A stretch of DNA of 64,000 nucleotides from Dactylorhiza incarnata (GCA_033032865.1 JAWHQI010000005.1:8952001-9016000), one strand, 5' to 3'. Positions 1-11,382 are shown, counted from the first letter of the stretch. Numbers and translations: made by a program. The notes: generated by a model from the letters alone, not told the origin.

Positions 1-339
1 ATAAGACCTTAAAGAACTAATTCAGCAATTTCTCGAGAATTGATATATCTCTCGAGAAATGACTCTTATCTCTCGAGAAATATCTATGCCTCTCGAGAAA
101 TACTATTTTCTTTTCCAGTTTTAAAATACTGTTCTCTTTCTAGAATTTGAAAGGTCAGGTACGCGCCTCGATATTTAATTTCTTATTTCTTTTATTTTAT
201 CTGTCAAGTCAATAATATATATATAAATAAGATCTTTCGAATAAACTTGAATTCACACACAATTTCTCGTGACATCCCTCGGCCGAACAGTTCTTCTCGA
301 CATCCATCGACCGCTCAGTCATTCTTCTCTCTGGATTTC
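1..339 (+). promoter_or_regulatory. TCTCGAGA array plus TATA-like box before the extra ORF
   Basis: Four copies of the palindromic word TCTCGAGA, usually followed by AA, lie between about 30 and 105. They are followed by an AT-rich stretch with a TATA-like run (TATATATAAATA) near 217-229, about 110 bp before the first ATG of the ORF at 340. The same word is repeated about ten times upstream of the TATA box in the LTR at 2887-4443, so this looks like a second promoter of the same design inside the element. That it is active is inference. It could also be the remnant of a further LTR cut by the window edge. Confidence 0.4.
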
Positions 340-1425
340 ATGGCACCTCTTCTAAGACCCAAGATAGGCGTCGACAGTGAGCTCGTAAGATCAGGTCTAA
401 GCACTATTTCAGATGGTTTTCTCAATCTCTTCCATCTCCTAGAAGCAGCTGGTCTTTCCATTGTTATGGAGCACCCTTGCCGAATTTTATTCAGAGAAGT
501 GGAAGAATTATTCTTGAATGTTAAGGTTAAGAGGGAAGGAAAGTTGTTGAAATCCACAGTGAATAATTTGAAGGTTAAGATAACCTCAAAGTCCATCTCA
601 AAATTTTTGAAATTGCCAACTGTTGAATATGAAGATGATCTTATAGATGGAGACTGGTTCAGAACTTTATCATTTTGTGGTTTAGACAAAGCAACCAAGT
701 CAGTTAGAAGAAATAATATGAATTATGTAGGGAAGCTGCTGGTGGACATCATTGCTAAATTATTACTGTGCAAGACTGGAAGTCTGGGATATGTTTCTGA
801 AGATATTTTATGCCTCATGTCATCTGTTATTTGCAGGAAAAAGTGTGATTGGGCATCACTACTATTTTTGAAAATTAAAGAAAGTCTCCTTGCTCAAAAT
901 TATGCAAGAATACTTTCCCTATATCTGAACTAGGTCTACCCTGAAGTGTTTAAGATGTCCAAGGGAGCAGTTCTTCACCATCTGAAAAAGTTGGATGTTT
1001 CCACCATTCAAAGATGGGACATTAGAATCCAAAAGCCAGTGGATATTAATGCAAGTTCCCATGGGGAGCCCGCTCCTTCTGGAGCTGATGGCAATCAACA
1101 TGGTTCTCCAGCTCCCCTCTTTGCTCCTCAGAACCCAGGTGTTCCTGAAATTCCAGTAACTCCTGCTGAAGATCCTATTCCATCCTCTACAGTTGCTGAT
1201 ATAGTTAGTTTTACTCCTCCAGAAAAAGATCCTGAAGTTGTGATTGCAGATACAGTTGATGTTGCAGAAAAAGATGATGTTGCTGATACAGTTGTTGATG
1301 CAGTAGGAGATGAAAATGCTGAGAAAAGTCCTAGTGTTCATATGGCAGGGTCAGGAGCTGACCTTGATTTTGCTGATGTTAACAGTGATGATTCAGTGCA
1401 AGGGCACTCTCCACCCCCAACAGAT

Positions 1426-1459
<34 letters not shown>

Positions 1460-2674
1460 GAAGGAGATTAGTGCTTCTGCCCAAGAAAATGTTGATCCAG
1501 ATTTTTCTGTGGACAAAGTCAAGGCTGCTCAGCTTGAGCAAGATAGTGAAGGAAAGGATGTGGTTCCATCCTCTGCCCAAAAGAAAGTCAGTTCTGTTAT
1601 TCTTGAAGAAATCCTAGATTGGAGAATTGCTTTTCTACCTCCTCCACCTCCTTCACCACCAGTGTATGCCGAAGATTCTCTTCTTGGGAAGATTGAAATG
1701 ATGCTAACCAACCAAAGAGAAAAGTTTGAAGTTCAATCAAAGAGGTGCATACAAGGATCTCTGCTGTAGAAAAAGAGATGAGCAGAGGACTTGCTGAAAT
1801 TCTAGCCAATACTGATGAACAAAAAAGGATTGTTAATCTGGGAGGTAAGGCTATTGACCATTCAATTGTAAGTATGGCTCAAGTAATGAATGAAACAGTT
1901 CTGGTCAAAAATACTCAAAATTCTATAGCTACAAAGGCTGAGGAAAATACTTTTCAGATCATTGATGAAGTTGTCAAGTTTAAAGAATCTGTGATCCAAA
2001 CCCTATCAGTAGAAGTCAGAAAAGGGGAGGATAAGATGGCAGAAATGATGGGTTTTTAGTTGCCTGAGCTTCAGAGACTGTGGGCTACCCAGCTTGAACA
2101 ATTAAATGTTGGTGTTCAAAAGCAGATAGCAGAAGTCAATGCATATACATCCAATACAGCAGTATGGATTCACAATGAAATATTTCCTGGGCTTTCCATT
2201 CATCCTGAACCACCTCAGTTCTCACCAAGACCTGAAGTGCAACCTGATTTTGCTCCTCCAGTGAATTATTCTCAAGTTTGGCCAGCAGATCAATCTGAAG
2301 TACAATATAAACTGCCAAGGTCAAGGAAAAGAAGATATGGAGAAGGTCCCTCTGCAAGCAAATCCATTCCAAGGAAAAGCTCAGAAGGTACTGGAAAGGG
2401 AATTGCAGGAGAGGTTGTACAAACTTGGAGTCCTGATTCCAGGATAATTATCTTAGATACCCTCAAACTTGTGAATGAAGGTGGAATGAAAGTGCAAGAT
2501 TATTATAGTCATGAAGAATGGCAAAAGTATGAGATGAGCATGACGAAGAGAAAAATTCATTTCAAAACTCATGGATGGGACAATCCAGAAGCTCCAACTC
2601 CACCTCCAAAGTATCATCCAAAGCCTAAGGCATACTTTAAAAGACAGGAAAAGGAAAAGAAGAGAAGCTGCTGA
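340..2674 (+). pseudogene. extra (non gag-pol) ORF of a copia-type element, broken
   Basis: About 778 codons are readable with two in-frame TAG codons (931-933 and 2057-2059) and two frame changes, one at the poly-G run 1429-1458 and one near 1745. The N-terminal 190 residues resemble the domain annotated as putative plant transposon protein (PF20167-like), common in plant LTR elements. I base this on the pattern VKVKREGKLL...SKSISKFLKLP and the acidic stretch after it. The middle is proline- and acid-rich with an FLPPPPPSPP stretch. The C-terminal third is polar and probably coiled coil, then basic (SRKRRYG). It lies directly upstream of a polypurine tract and 3' LTR, where some plant copia elements carry an envelope-like ORF. 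No signal peptide or clear membrane segment is visible, so an envelope role is not supported. The function is unknown to me. Confidence 0.55.
1429..1458 (+). repeat. poly-G run of 30
   Basis: An uninterrupted run of 30 G lies inside the extra ORF. The reading frame before it (frame of 340) ends in glycine codons. The frame that continues the protein after it (GEKEISASAQENVD) is shifted, so the run length decides whether the ORF is open. It could be true slippage or an assembly error. Confidence 0.9.
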
Positions 2675-2886
2675 AGAAAGGGAATGAGGACCATTCAATT
2701 CTTTTGATTAGAAAGACTGTGTGAATTTAAAATTATTCTAGACAATCTTAATTATGTATATAATTTTTTATTTTGATGGTCTTTGCTGCATCTTATTATT
2801 TTCTTGTGATGTGCATATTATATGTCTTATCTTGATGCAATTCATCTTAGTGTATAAGGTTCTGACTTCTACAAATATGGGGAGAT
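2675..2886 (+). other. 3' untranslated stretch and polypurine tract of copia element 1
   Basis: AT-rich non-coding sequence after the extra ORF ends in GGGGAGAT (2879-2886) immediately before TGTTGG. This is the usual polypurine tract/LTR junction of plant copia elements and fixes the element on the plus strand. Confidence 0.75.
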
Positions 2887-4443
2887 TGTTGGGTATTGTA
2901 TCCACAATAGCCTAGATTTGTGAGAAGTCGCCCTTTAACCAAGTTGAATTGCTGGTGTATTTGATGTTGTTTCTTAGTTGTGTACTTGCAGGTAATTATT
3001 GCTAAGTGTAGACCAATGTCAGATTACAGTGAGTCATTAGACACAGTTTTATGCAATGTAATCCCTCATTGTGTGGAACAAGGTGTTGACTCATGTGTGA
3101 TCTCTCTATTGGGATACACTTCATTTTCAAGTACTTTGATGCTTAGGAGTTGGAAGATTTGCTGGTGTCTGGAAAGGAAAGGAGGAAAAAGTTTCTAATT
3201 TTTTCTAAGTGTATTTCTCGAGAAATCATTTCTGGTTCTTGAGAAATCAAGTTCATTTCTCGAGAAGTCAGTTGTGTTCTTGAGAAATCCTTCTCAGAGT
3301 TCTAGTTCAAGTTTTCTAATTCATTTCTCGAGAAGTCACTTCATCTCTCGAGAAATTTGATCTTTTCTCGAGAAGCCTTTCTTTGTTCTCGAGAAATCCT
3401 TCTCAGTTAACCAGTGAAGTATTTCTAAGCTTTTTCTCGTGAAGTCATTTCCTCTCTCGAGTTATCATTTTGTTCTCGAGAAATTTCTTTCAAGATTTCC
3501 AGAAAGCTTTTCTAAGCTCTTTCTCGTGATATAGCAGGCCATCTCTCGAGAACTCTGTTCATTTCTCGAGAAATCCATTTTGTCTCGAGAAATAATTTTT
3601 CTTAAGGTCCTGTTTTAAAATTTGTTTTCTAACGGATCTTAAATTCTTGTCTGACGGTATCAATGCCACAAGTGACGTGTTTTAAGGTTAATTCTACCTT
3701 AAATCAAGGACTCTTTACCGTTAGACTCGATTGCTATAAAAGGTCCTTTGCAGCTCTTGTATTAACCTAGTTTTATCATTCGATCGAAAAAGTCATGAAA
3801 GAGCTGCCGCCTCCTGCCATTGTTGAAGAACATCATCTCTCTCATTCAATCGATCCTTTTGAAAGAAAAGATTCGACAGATCAGTGCTCTAATCATCTAC
3901 AGAAGTCTATTGGATCTTGTCGAATCCTAGAAGTCCAGATCTGAGATTTCAACCTTTCTTCCTCAAACATCAATCCAAAGTTTTCCAAGTCTTAAGAAGG
4001 AAGAAGATCATAGTATTTCAGATTTGTACATGTTTTGTTAATCATTTTATTGTACACAATCTCTATTTCTTGTAGGAAGGTTTACTTCCGAGTTGTAGTC
4101 TGAGTTTGTAGGAGGGTTATCTACGAGTTGTATGAGTGTTGTCTCCGAGTTTATAAGAGAATTGTCTATGAGGTGTAGGAGTGGTGACTCCGAGTTTGTA
4201 GGATCATTCTTGATCCGAGACATAGTGAAGTAGCCGAGGCTAGCCGTGGTGCTATATTGGCGAGTCGGGAAAGTGGAGTACCAAAGATTGGGGAACCACT
4301 ATAAAATTCCTTGTGCCTTCTGTGCTTGTGATTTGTTTTTTGTGATCTTTGTTTCATTAAGTTTTTATTCCGCAAAATATGCAGATATCACCTATTCACC
4401 ACCTCTAGGTGATTTAGGTAGGCAACTAAATACTTCAATATCA
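2887..4443 (+). repeat. 3' LTR of copia element 1
   Basis: The LTR starts TGTTGGGTATTG directly after the polypurine tract. It ends near AATATCA, after the block CCTATTCACCACCTCTAGGTG that resembles the end of the LTR at 5712. U3 carries an array of TCTCGAGA words (3210-3600, about ten exact CTCGAG cores plus degenerate CTTGAG/CTCGTG copies). A TATA box, TATAAAAGG, lies at 3735-3743. Downstream, 4078-4220 holds four or five copies of a degenerate CCGAGTTTGTAGGA motif. The right end is chosen by analogy and could be off by some bases. The 5' LTR is outside the window. Confidence 0.75.
3210..3600 (+). repeat. U3 array of palindromic TTTCTCGAGAAA words
   Basis: Irregularly spaced copies (about 20-45 bp apart) of ATTTCTCGAGAAAT and variants. 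The core is a perfect palindrome containing CTCGAG. Exact or near copies lie near 3216, 3258, 3327, 3347, 3366, 3388, 3454, 3475, 3544, 3564 and 3583. The array ends about 135 bp before the TATA box. Confidence 0.85.
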
Positions 4444-5712
4444 CTCACAATGCTAAGTACATATTATATTTGATAAACCCTACTTTGCATCAAGAATGTG
4501 CAGGGTTAAGATATTCCAAACACTGGAATAAGTTCAGAGGTTTGCTGTCAAAACCACTGAGAAGGAGTCATTGTCTCAGCGGAACTGCTAAGACGGGACC
4601 AGGAGGCACTGAGAAGCGATCTGCCTCTACTGAGCTGCAGATAGACCAAATATGCTGAGAAGAGGAACTATCTCAGCGAATCCGCTGAGATGAAAGCAGT
4701 TCAACCGCTGAGACAGAAGGCTGTCTCATCCCATCCGCTGAGACAGATTCAAATCTGGAAGAAGACAGTGACGCGACTTGCTTTTGGCGCAAACAAATGT
4801 AAAGGAGTGATAAAGCATTCTATCCTCAACAAATGTGTTAGGGGCCTTTCTAAGAGCCATTGAAGACACATGAAGTATAAAAGAACATGTTAGGGCACTT
4901 TCAAAAGGACCTGTTGATGTGCTGAAAATAAAAAAAAGCTCTTATCATTGTTCCATTGACGGCTTTCAAGCTCTCTCCTCCTCCTGCTTACTGAACCAGC
5001 AAGAAGACATAAGGAGAGAAGATAACTCTTCTACTCAGAAGAGCAAGGTGACCCTTTCTCCTCTACTAAAGAGAAGGATCAGATAGAACCAAGGACTGAA
5101 GTTTACATTCAGTCAAGTTTCATGGAAGCACCAACTGTGCAGGAACAACATAAGACTTCATTCAAGTGCTGTCAAATGTTGTAAGTTGAACATTTATTAT
5201 CTGTAGGAACTGTAATGTTCTGAGCTTGTAAGACACATTGCCTGAGTGTGTAGGGTTACTGGACCTGAGCAGTATGGCTGTTAGGCCTGAGGTTGTAGGA
5301 CTGTTTAGCCTGAGCTGTATGGCAATTTGCCTGAGAAGTAGGGCTTCTTGATAAGCCTGAGGTAGGAGGTCAAGGGGATATTTGAGCTGTAGGAGTGGGA
5401 GCACTCTGAGTGGTAGGGAAGGTTGGCCCGAGGTAGGGCTTGTAGGAAGCCTACGAGATCCTGAGGGATCTGAGTTGTAAGCTCTGGGAGCTGAGATTGG
5501 AGGAGTTGGCCTTATCTAACACACTGTTAGAAAGGTGTAGAGGGAAAGTGGACTACCCATATACACACTGTCTTGGGGAACCACTATAAACACTTGTGTG
5601 TTTTCTATGTGTGCTTGTTATTTTGTTTACTAGCAAAAATAATTAAGTAGAATTTAAAGAGACCTATTCACTCCCCTCTAGGTGAATTAGACGACAAACC
5701 TATAAAATATCA
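4444..5712 (+). repeat. 5' LTR of copia element 2 (left end missing or displaced)
   Basis: The right end is fixed by AAAATATCA followed by the PBS at 5715. A TATA box, TATAAAAG, lies at 4876-4883. Upstream of it, 4540-4755 holds about ten copies, in both orientations, of GCTGAGAC/GTCTCAGC. Downstream, 5220-5470 holds about ten copies of a CCTGAG..TGTAGG motif. The left end does not begin with TGTTGG. It picks up at sequence corresponding to about 80 bp inside LTR 1. A simple reading is that element 1 inserted into this LTR, leaving its first bases left of the window. Confidence 0.7.
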
Positions 5713-5714
5713 AG

Positions 5715-5726
5715 TGGTATCAGAGG
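5715..5726 (+). promoter_or_regulatory. primer binding site, copia element 2
   Basis: TGGTATCAGAGG lies two bases after the LTR end and matches the 3' end of initiator tRNA-Met, the usual primer of plant copia elements. Confidence 0.85.
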
Positions 5727-5793
5727 GAGGTTGGTCTAAAAGGACTTAACAGTCTGACCAGGTCCTACATAGGTATAGTAAGTTCTGAATCCA

Positions 5794-8140
5794 ATGGCTA
5801 CCATTGGAGTTCAAAAGGAGATGGGGTCTATGAAGCTTCCTATATGCAAAAAGGAAACCTTTGGCATTTGGAAGCAAAGGGTTAGGCTTTTCATGGAGGC
5901 CTCAGACTCTAGGATTTATATCACTATTTAGGAGGGCCCCTTTCTTATCACAAAGCCCTCCACCATTGATCCTACTAGGCATGTATGCAAGTCATACACT
6001 GAAATGGCAAGGGATGAGATAGCATTGGCAACAATGGACAAAAGAGCTCAAAACATTATAGTTAATGCTATTGATGATTCAACATTCCAGAACTTGGTAC
6101 ACTATGAGACTGCCAAAGATATGTGGGATACACTGATAGTGTACATGGAAGGGACTTGAGAGGTGAGGCATAGGAAATCCCTCTTCAATCAGGAGTATGA
6201 AGCCTTCAGGCAACAAAGCCTGGAATGCATAGCTGATCGCTATGAAAGATTCTTCAGGATAGTGAATGAGTTGAGTACCTATGAAAGGACCTTCACTCAT
6301 TATGAGCTGAATGAAAAATTCCTAAGATCTCTAACTAGAGACTGGGATACCAAGATCTGTGCCATCAGGGAGGTGGCAAAGCTGGGTGAGACTCCTCCCC
6401 ATACTCTGTTTTGAAAACTGCTCTCCGATGAGATGCATCTGTCTTCTAGGAAGGAGGAGGACACATCCTCCAGACCTCATGCAAGGGAGAGGACTGTGGC
6501 CCTCAAGGCTGAGGGATCCAAGAAGAGAAAGACAAGGATTCCTACACCTCCAAGAAGGGCTGCTGACTCAGAAAATTCTAAGTCCAGCTCATCTGATAGC
6601 AGATCTTCTGATGAGGAGTTTGCTGCCTTCTCAAGGCATTTCAAGAGGATGATGATGAGGAAGCAGTGGAAGAACAAGCCTTCCTCCTCCTCACATTCCA
6701 GGAAGGATCTCAACAGATCAGACAAGCAGCACCCCAAGGGGGGCAGGCATGACTCTAAACATGTTAAACATGTTTCCTCTAATGTAATTTGCTATTGCTG
6801 TAGTAAGCATGGACATGTCATTGGGTTGTTTGCAGCTTATCACCAAGAAGGACAAAAGCTAGAGTGAATATGAGTCTTCATCCTCAGACTTAGAAGAAGA
6901 AGAAGCCAATATTGGGCTATTTGCAGCTGAGGAAGATGAGGACTTTCCTGCAACAAAGGTGAGCATAAGGGTCCCTCTATCACACTCTGACAGTGACATA
7001 GAGGAGGATGAAGAAGCTAGAGAACATCAGCGCTTGATGGCCATAACTGATGATCATGAAGACAGACAGGACATTCCTGACAAGGTACCTACTCTTTCCC
7101 CTTCTTCTGAGTATGAGTCAATACCAGACTCTGAAGCATGCTCATCAATTGATGAAAATGATTCAGAATCAGAAGTGGCTGTCAATCAATTGATTGAGAA
7201 GTATGATGCCTTATTGGATGCTCTGAAAAAGAGCAAGAAGCTGGCCAAGAGGTAGACTCAAGAAATTGCTTCCCTTAAATTGGCTAAGAAAGATTGCACT
7301 GAGTCATCTACCCTGGTGGCTCAGATGAGTAGAGAAATAAGCTAACTTAAGGGGATAACAGTTGTCCAATTGAGCACTATATCCCAAAAGAACAAGGTCA
7401 TCAAGGACCTTGAGGAGAAGCTTCTCAAAGAAAAGAGCCTAGTGGCTCAATTCTTCAAGCCAAAATCAGTGCTTCCAATTATTGACACATTTTCTTCTCA
7501 AACCAATAGAAGAGGACTAGGGTTCAATAAAATGAAAGTGGGAGAAGGGAGTGGAGAAAAGAGCAAGGCTAAGGCTAAGCCTCATACCACCTTTCAGAAG
7601 GTGTTTTACTTCCCTCTAACAGCTATGACCATGACAACATGTATGGTCACTGGAAGAATGAGAGCTCCTATAGGAAAGAAACACTCCTTCCCATAGTAGA
7701 AGAAAGGGCGTGTGGATGAGTGCTATGAAGGCTCCCCATGAAGAAATTCAAATATCCCATACTGGACCATTTGTTTTTGGTACTTTAGCTCCATCATTCA
7801 AGAGTAAGGAAGCAAGCTCTTCCAAGTTCATTCCATCCAAGCACTTGGCTGCTGTCAAACCTATAAACAGGCTTGACAGCTCAATATTTGATGCCATCAA
7901 ATCTTACCTAGCTTCCAATTCAAGACAAGCTGATGTCATTAAGAAAAAGGCTGCTAAGACTGTCCACAGGTTAACCTTCAGCCAGATCATTGCTGAAAGG
8001 AACAAGAAGAATACTACTGTCTCCCCTCCTGAACATAAACATATTAATGCTTATTTCCTAGAAATGTTCAGAAAAGGAGATACAACATTCATGAATGTTG
8101 GTGCTGTGGTAAGGTGGGACACTTTGTCATAGATTGTTGG
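5794..8140 (+). pseudogene. gag of copia element 2, broken
   Basis: Begins MATIGVQKEMGSMKLP and shows the UBN2-type copia gag fold (ETFGIWKQRVRLFM, then the RQQSLECIADRYERFFRIVNEL region near 6210-6290). A first zinc knuckle at about 6788 reads CYCCSKHGHVIGLF, so the last Cys of CX2CX4HX4C is lost. A long acidic, coiled-coil-like spacer follows. A second knuckle near 8096-8137 is complete (CWCCGKVGHFVIDC). In-frame stops lie at 5929 (TAG), 6157 (TGA), 6412 (TGA), 7253 (TAG) and 7343 (TAA), with frame changes near 6865, 7700 and 8085. The capsid protein would package the element RNA, but this copy cannot make it. Confidence 0.8.
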
Positions 8141-8274
8141 CATAATCCCAATGTGCCAAGTGCAAAGAAGAGCCTTTCTGCAAAGGTTGCAGTAGGTGTG
8201 ATGTAATCCTTTCATGCTAACAAGAACCTAGGACCCAAAATTAATTGGGCTCCTAAGGGTAATTAAATTCCTTC

Positions 8275-9767
8275 TTGCAGGTTAGTTCAAGTACCAGTCT
8301 TGAGCAAATATGGTACTTGGACAGTGGGTGCTCAAGGCACATGACAGGTACCAAGAGTCTTCTACAGGAATACAAAGCTGTGAAGAATGGACCTAAGGTC
8401 ATCTTTGGTGGATCAGAAAAAGGCATCACCAGAGGTTATGGTATGATTTCCAATGGCATAGTCTCCATCACAAAAGTGGCTTATATTGAAGGTTTGCAAC
8501 ACAACCTTATAAGAATAAGTCAACTGTGTGACTTAGGCTATGTCATTGAATTCCACAATGATAAGTGCTTGATCAAAAAGTCACATGACTTAGAGATCAT
8601 TCTCTCAGGCACTAGGAGTGAGAATGTGTATTGCTTAGATTTTATTTGCAATTCTTCTTCTTCTCCTATGTGCATTGTGGCTAATGAAAATGAGTCTCTT
8701 TGTGTTCAATGACGCAAGAGACTTGCTCACATTAACTACAAGACAATGTATATGCTGTTTTCTAAAAATCTAGTTAGAAATAGTCCTAATTTGAAATGTG
8801 TTAAAAGTGGTCCATGCCATGCATGCCAAATGGGCAAGCAAACAAGGGACACCTTTAAAAGCATTGGCTCCAAAGACACTGAAAGATGTCTTTATCTATT
8901 GCACATGGACTTGTTTGGTCCTTTGCCAATTCAGAGCCTAGGTGGGAGGTTGTATACCTTAGTGATTGTTGATGATCATTCAAAGTATACATGGGTATTC
9001 TTCATTAAGAAGAAATTTGATAATTTAGATGTCTTTATAAACCATGTTAAGGCAATCCAGAATGAACTTCAATGTACTATGGTCAAGACTAGAACTGACC
9101 ATGATACATAATTTCAATCTGGGGCAATGACAAGGTTTTGTCAAGAATTTGGTATCACCCAAGAATTCTTCTCCCCTCCACGACAAAATGGTGTGGCTGA
9201 GAGGAGGAATAGGACCTTGATAGAAGCTGGGAGAACAATGCTTAGTGACTCATGACTTCCAGAAAATTTCTAGGCTGAGGCAGTCAATACTGCATGTTAT
9301 GTTCTCAATAGAGCATCTATCAATAAGGCCCTAGGAATAACCCCTTATAACATTCTGAAAGGTAAACAACCAACTATTTTATACTTCAAAATCTTTGGTT
9401 GCCGATGCTACATTCTAAATAATGAAAAATCTCAATTAACTAAGTTTGCTGAAAAATGCAATGTAGGGGTTCTTGTTGGATATAGCTCACATAGCAAAGC
9501 CTATAGAGTATTCAACCAGAAAACTCATGTTGTAGAAGAGTCTATGCATGTGGTTTTTGATAAGACCAGCCTGCTCAATATGGGATGGTCCAGCTCTCTT
9601 GTTTTGATAGGTAATGAATAGCAAGTACATGACATGTCTCTCAAAGACATACTCAACACAAGCAAGGTCAATTCAGAGGTAGCAATCCCTGAAGTTGAAG
9701 ATCAACAAGCTGTTGAAGATGCTGCTGCTCAAGAAGAAGAGCTGCAGATAGCTGATAGGTTGCCTGC
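8275..9767 (+). pseudogene. copia element 2 protease and integrase, truncated
   Basis: The protease motif is IWYLDSGCSRHMTG near 8307, with DSG intact. The GAG-pre-integrase region and zinc finger follow (CHACQMGKQT near 8815). The integrase core has the first Asp in HMDLFGPL, the second in the DHDT* block near 9100 and the Glu in QNGVAERRNRTLIE near 9190. Stops lie at 8710 (TGA), 9109 (TAA), 9253 (TGA), 9271 (TAG for an expected Trp) and 9619 (TAG), all in one frame. The polyprotein ends near 9767 where an inverted LTR begins. Reverse transcriptase and RNase H are missing. The order protease-integrase before RT places it in Ty1/copia. Confidence 0.82.
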
Positions 9768-11235
9768 AGTATGGGTACTCCATTGTCCCCCTTCATCTAT
9801 CTAGTAGTGTGCTAGACTCGGTCAACTCCTTCAAAATCTCAGATCTGCCAGATTTTATAGCTCAGGAACTAAGCAAGTCCCCTACCTCAGATTCCCTCCA
9901 AGAATCCTACCTCAGGTGCCAGCAGCAACCCTACCTCAGAGTGCAAGCAATCCTATAGCTCAGATCCCCAGCAAGGATCCTACAACTTAGATTTCATAAT
10001 AAATCCCACAACTCGTATTTCTTAAGAAATCCTACAGCTCAGGTCTTCACAAGCCCTATCTAAAACTTTCTGCGAAGTCCTACAACTCAGGCTGTCAGCA
10101 TAGCCCTACAAATCAGATCTCAAGGAGATCCTACAAGAATAGACTAGAAGAAGGTTTACAATAAATAAACTCAGAGAGATATAACTTTAAACATCTTGAG
10201 TCTTCTTAGGTCTTTCTAAATAGAAAGATTTCTTTAGCAGCACTTGATCAATCAGTAGAAAATTATTTTGTACCAGGATTAGTGCTGAGCTTTCTTGTAT
10301 GAAGAAGTCTTATTTCTTTAAAGAGTGAGAGCTTTCTTGTCGAAGCTTTTATTCTTCTTCTTCTTTCTTTCTTTGAAAAGATTTGATGTTACTGTTTTAT
10401 TGCCATTTAGCCGTCAAGCTTTTCAAAGAATACTTGGGCACCATATTTCCATGTCATTAGGGTTTTCTGATCCTCCCTTATGCTTTTAAATCTCTGAGCC
10501 ATCAAACGGTCAAAACCTTAGAAAATTGATGTCAGAGCACTTTTCAGAAGTCATTGATTTGACATCTGCCTTTGTCGTCTTCGTCAATTTGAAATCCATC
10601 CTTTTGAGCTTGACAAGATGATATCGTCGTGTGAAGATAGTTTACACGATGATAAATGACTCAGCAAGTATTTCTTTAGTTCATGCGACAATATCATCGC
10701 ACACGATGATAAATGACTCAACAAGGCATACACCTTGTTGTCACGACGATATATGACTTAGCTGATTCTTCTTGAGTCCTCGCAATTTTATCGTCGTGTG
10801 CACCTTGTTGTCACGACAATATTTTCCTTAATTGACTTTCTTGAGCCTTCACAATGATATCATCATATGTACCTTATTGACACGACGGTGTATACCATAG
10901 TAGACTTTATTGAGTTCTCGCAATGATATCGCTGTGTATACCTTGTTGACACGATGATATTTGCCTTAACATACTTTCTTTGAGTTCTCACAATGATATC
11001 GCAGTGTGTACCTTATTGACATGACGATATTTGCCTTAGCATAGTTTCTTTGAGTTTTCACAATGATATTGTCGCGTGTACCTTATTGACACTACGATAT
11101 TGTTGTATTCTTCTTATTAACTTGTCAATTCTTGACTGACTTCTTCTGTTGACTCCTGCGAGTGATCAAGATGATATCGTTGTGTCAATGTTATATACAC
11201 GGCGATATTTAACTTAGTCATTTTGCTTGATCTCC
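9768..11235 (-). repeat. inverted copia LTR truncating element 2
   Basis: Read on the minus strand, 10140-9770 repeats the CCTGAG.TGTAGGA array of the LTR at 4444-5712. It then matches its GGAGTTGACC...CACACTACTAG...GGAGTACCC block. The last U5 bases (the CACCTCTAGGTG block) are missing, so this LTR is cut at its 3' end. A TATA-like TTTAAAAG lies near 10485 on the minus strand. The U3 part holds the tandem array listed separately. The left boundary is where the element 2 reading frame stops. The right boundary is approximate. Confidence 0.65.
10610..11215. repeat. tandem array, about 70-bp unit, with GATATCGTCGTGT inverted motifs
   Basis: Six to eight units, clearest from 10730 to 11110. Each begins ACCTTRTTGACACGACGATAT and ends CACAATGATATCGTCGTGT, so every unit carries the word ACACGACGATAT in both orientations. 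It occupies the U3 part of the inverted LTR. Confidence 0.75.
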
Positions 11236-11382
11236 AATTATACATAAGATTTATTATGTCCCTACCTGCTCATGTCACATCAAATGGGTATCAAATACAA
11301 ATTGTACTTATCATTGACTTAGGGACTTCTCCAAATCTAGAACATTGTGGGCAGTGTTACCAACAATCGCTTATTCTTGCTT
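11236..11382. other. junction region between inverted LTR and gypsy remnant
   Basis: No coding similarity is visible. It is probably the untranslated 3' part of the minus-strand gypsy element, whose own 3' LTR is not recognised here. Confidence 0.3.

Noticed and set aside
315..698. Minus-strand open frame opposite the extra ORF
   Set aside because: Shadow of the plus-strand frame. No independent start context or similarity.
340..2674. Envelope glycoprotein call for the extra ORF
   Set aside because: No signal peptide, transmembrane segment or cleavage motif is visible. Position alone is not sufficient.
10600..11220. CRISPR-like array
   Set aside because: The repeats are diverged, the whole unit repeats without unique spacers, and the setting is a plant LTR.
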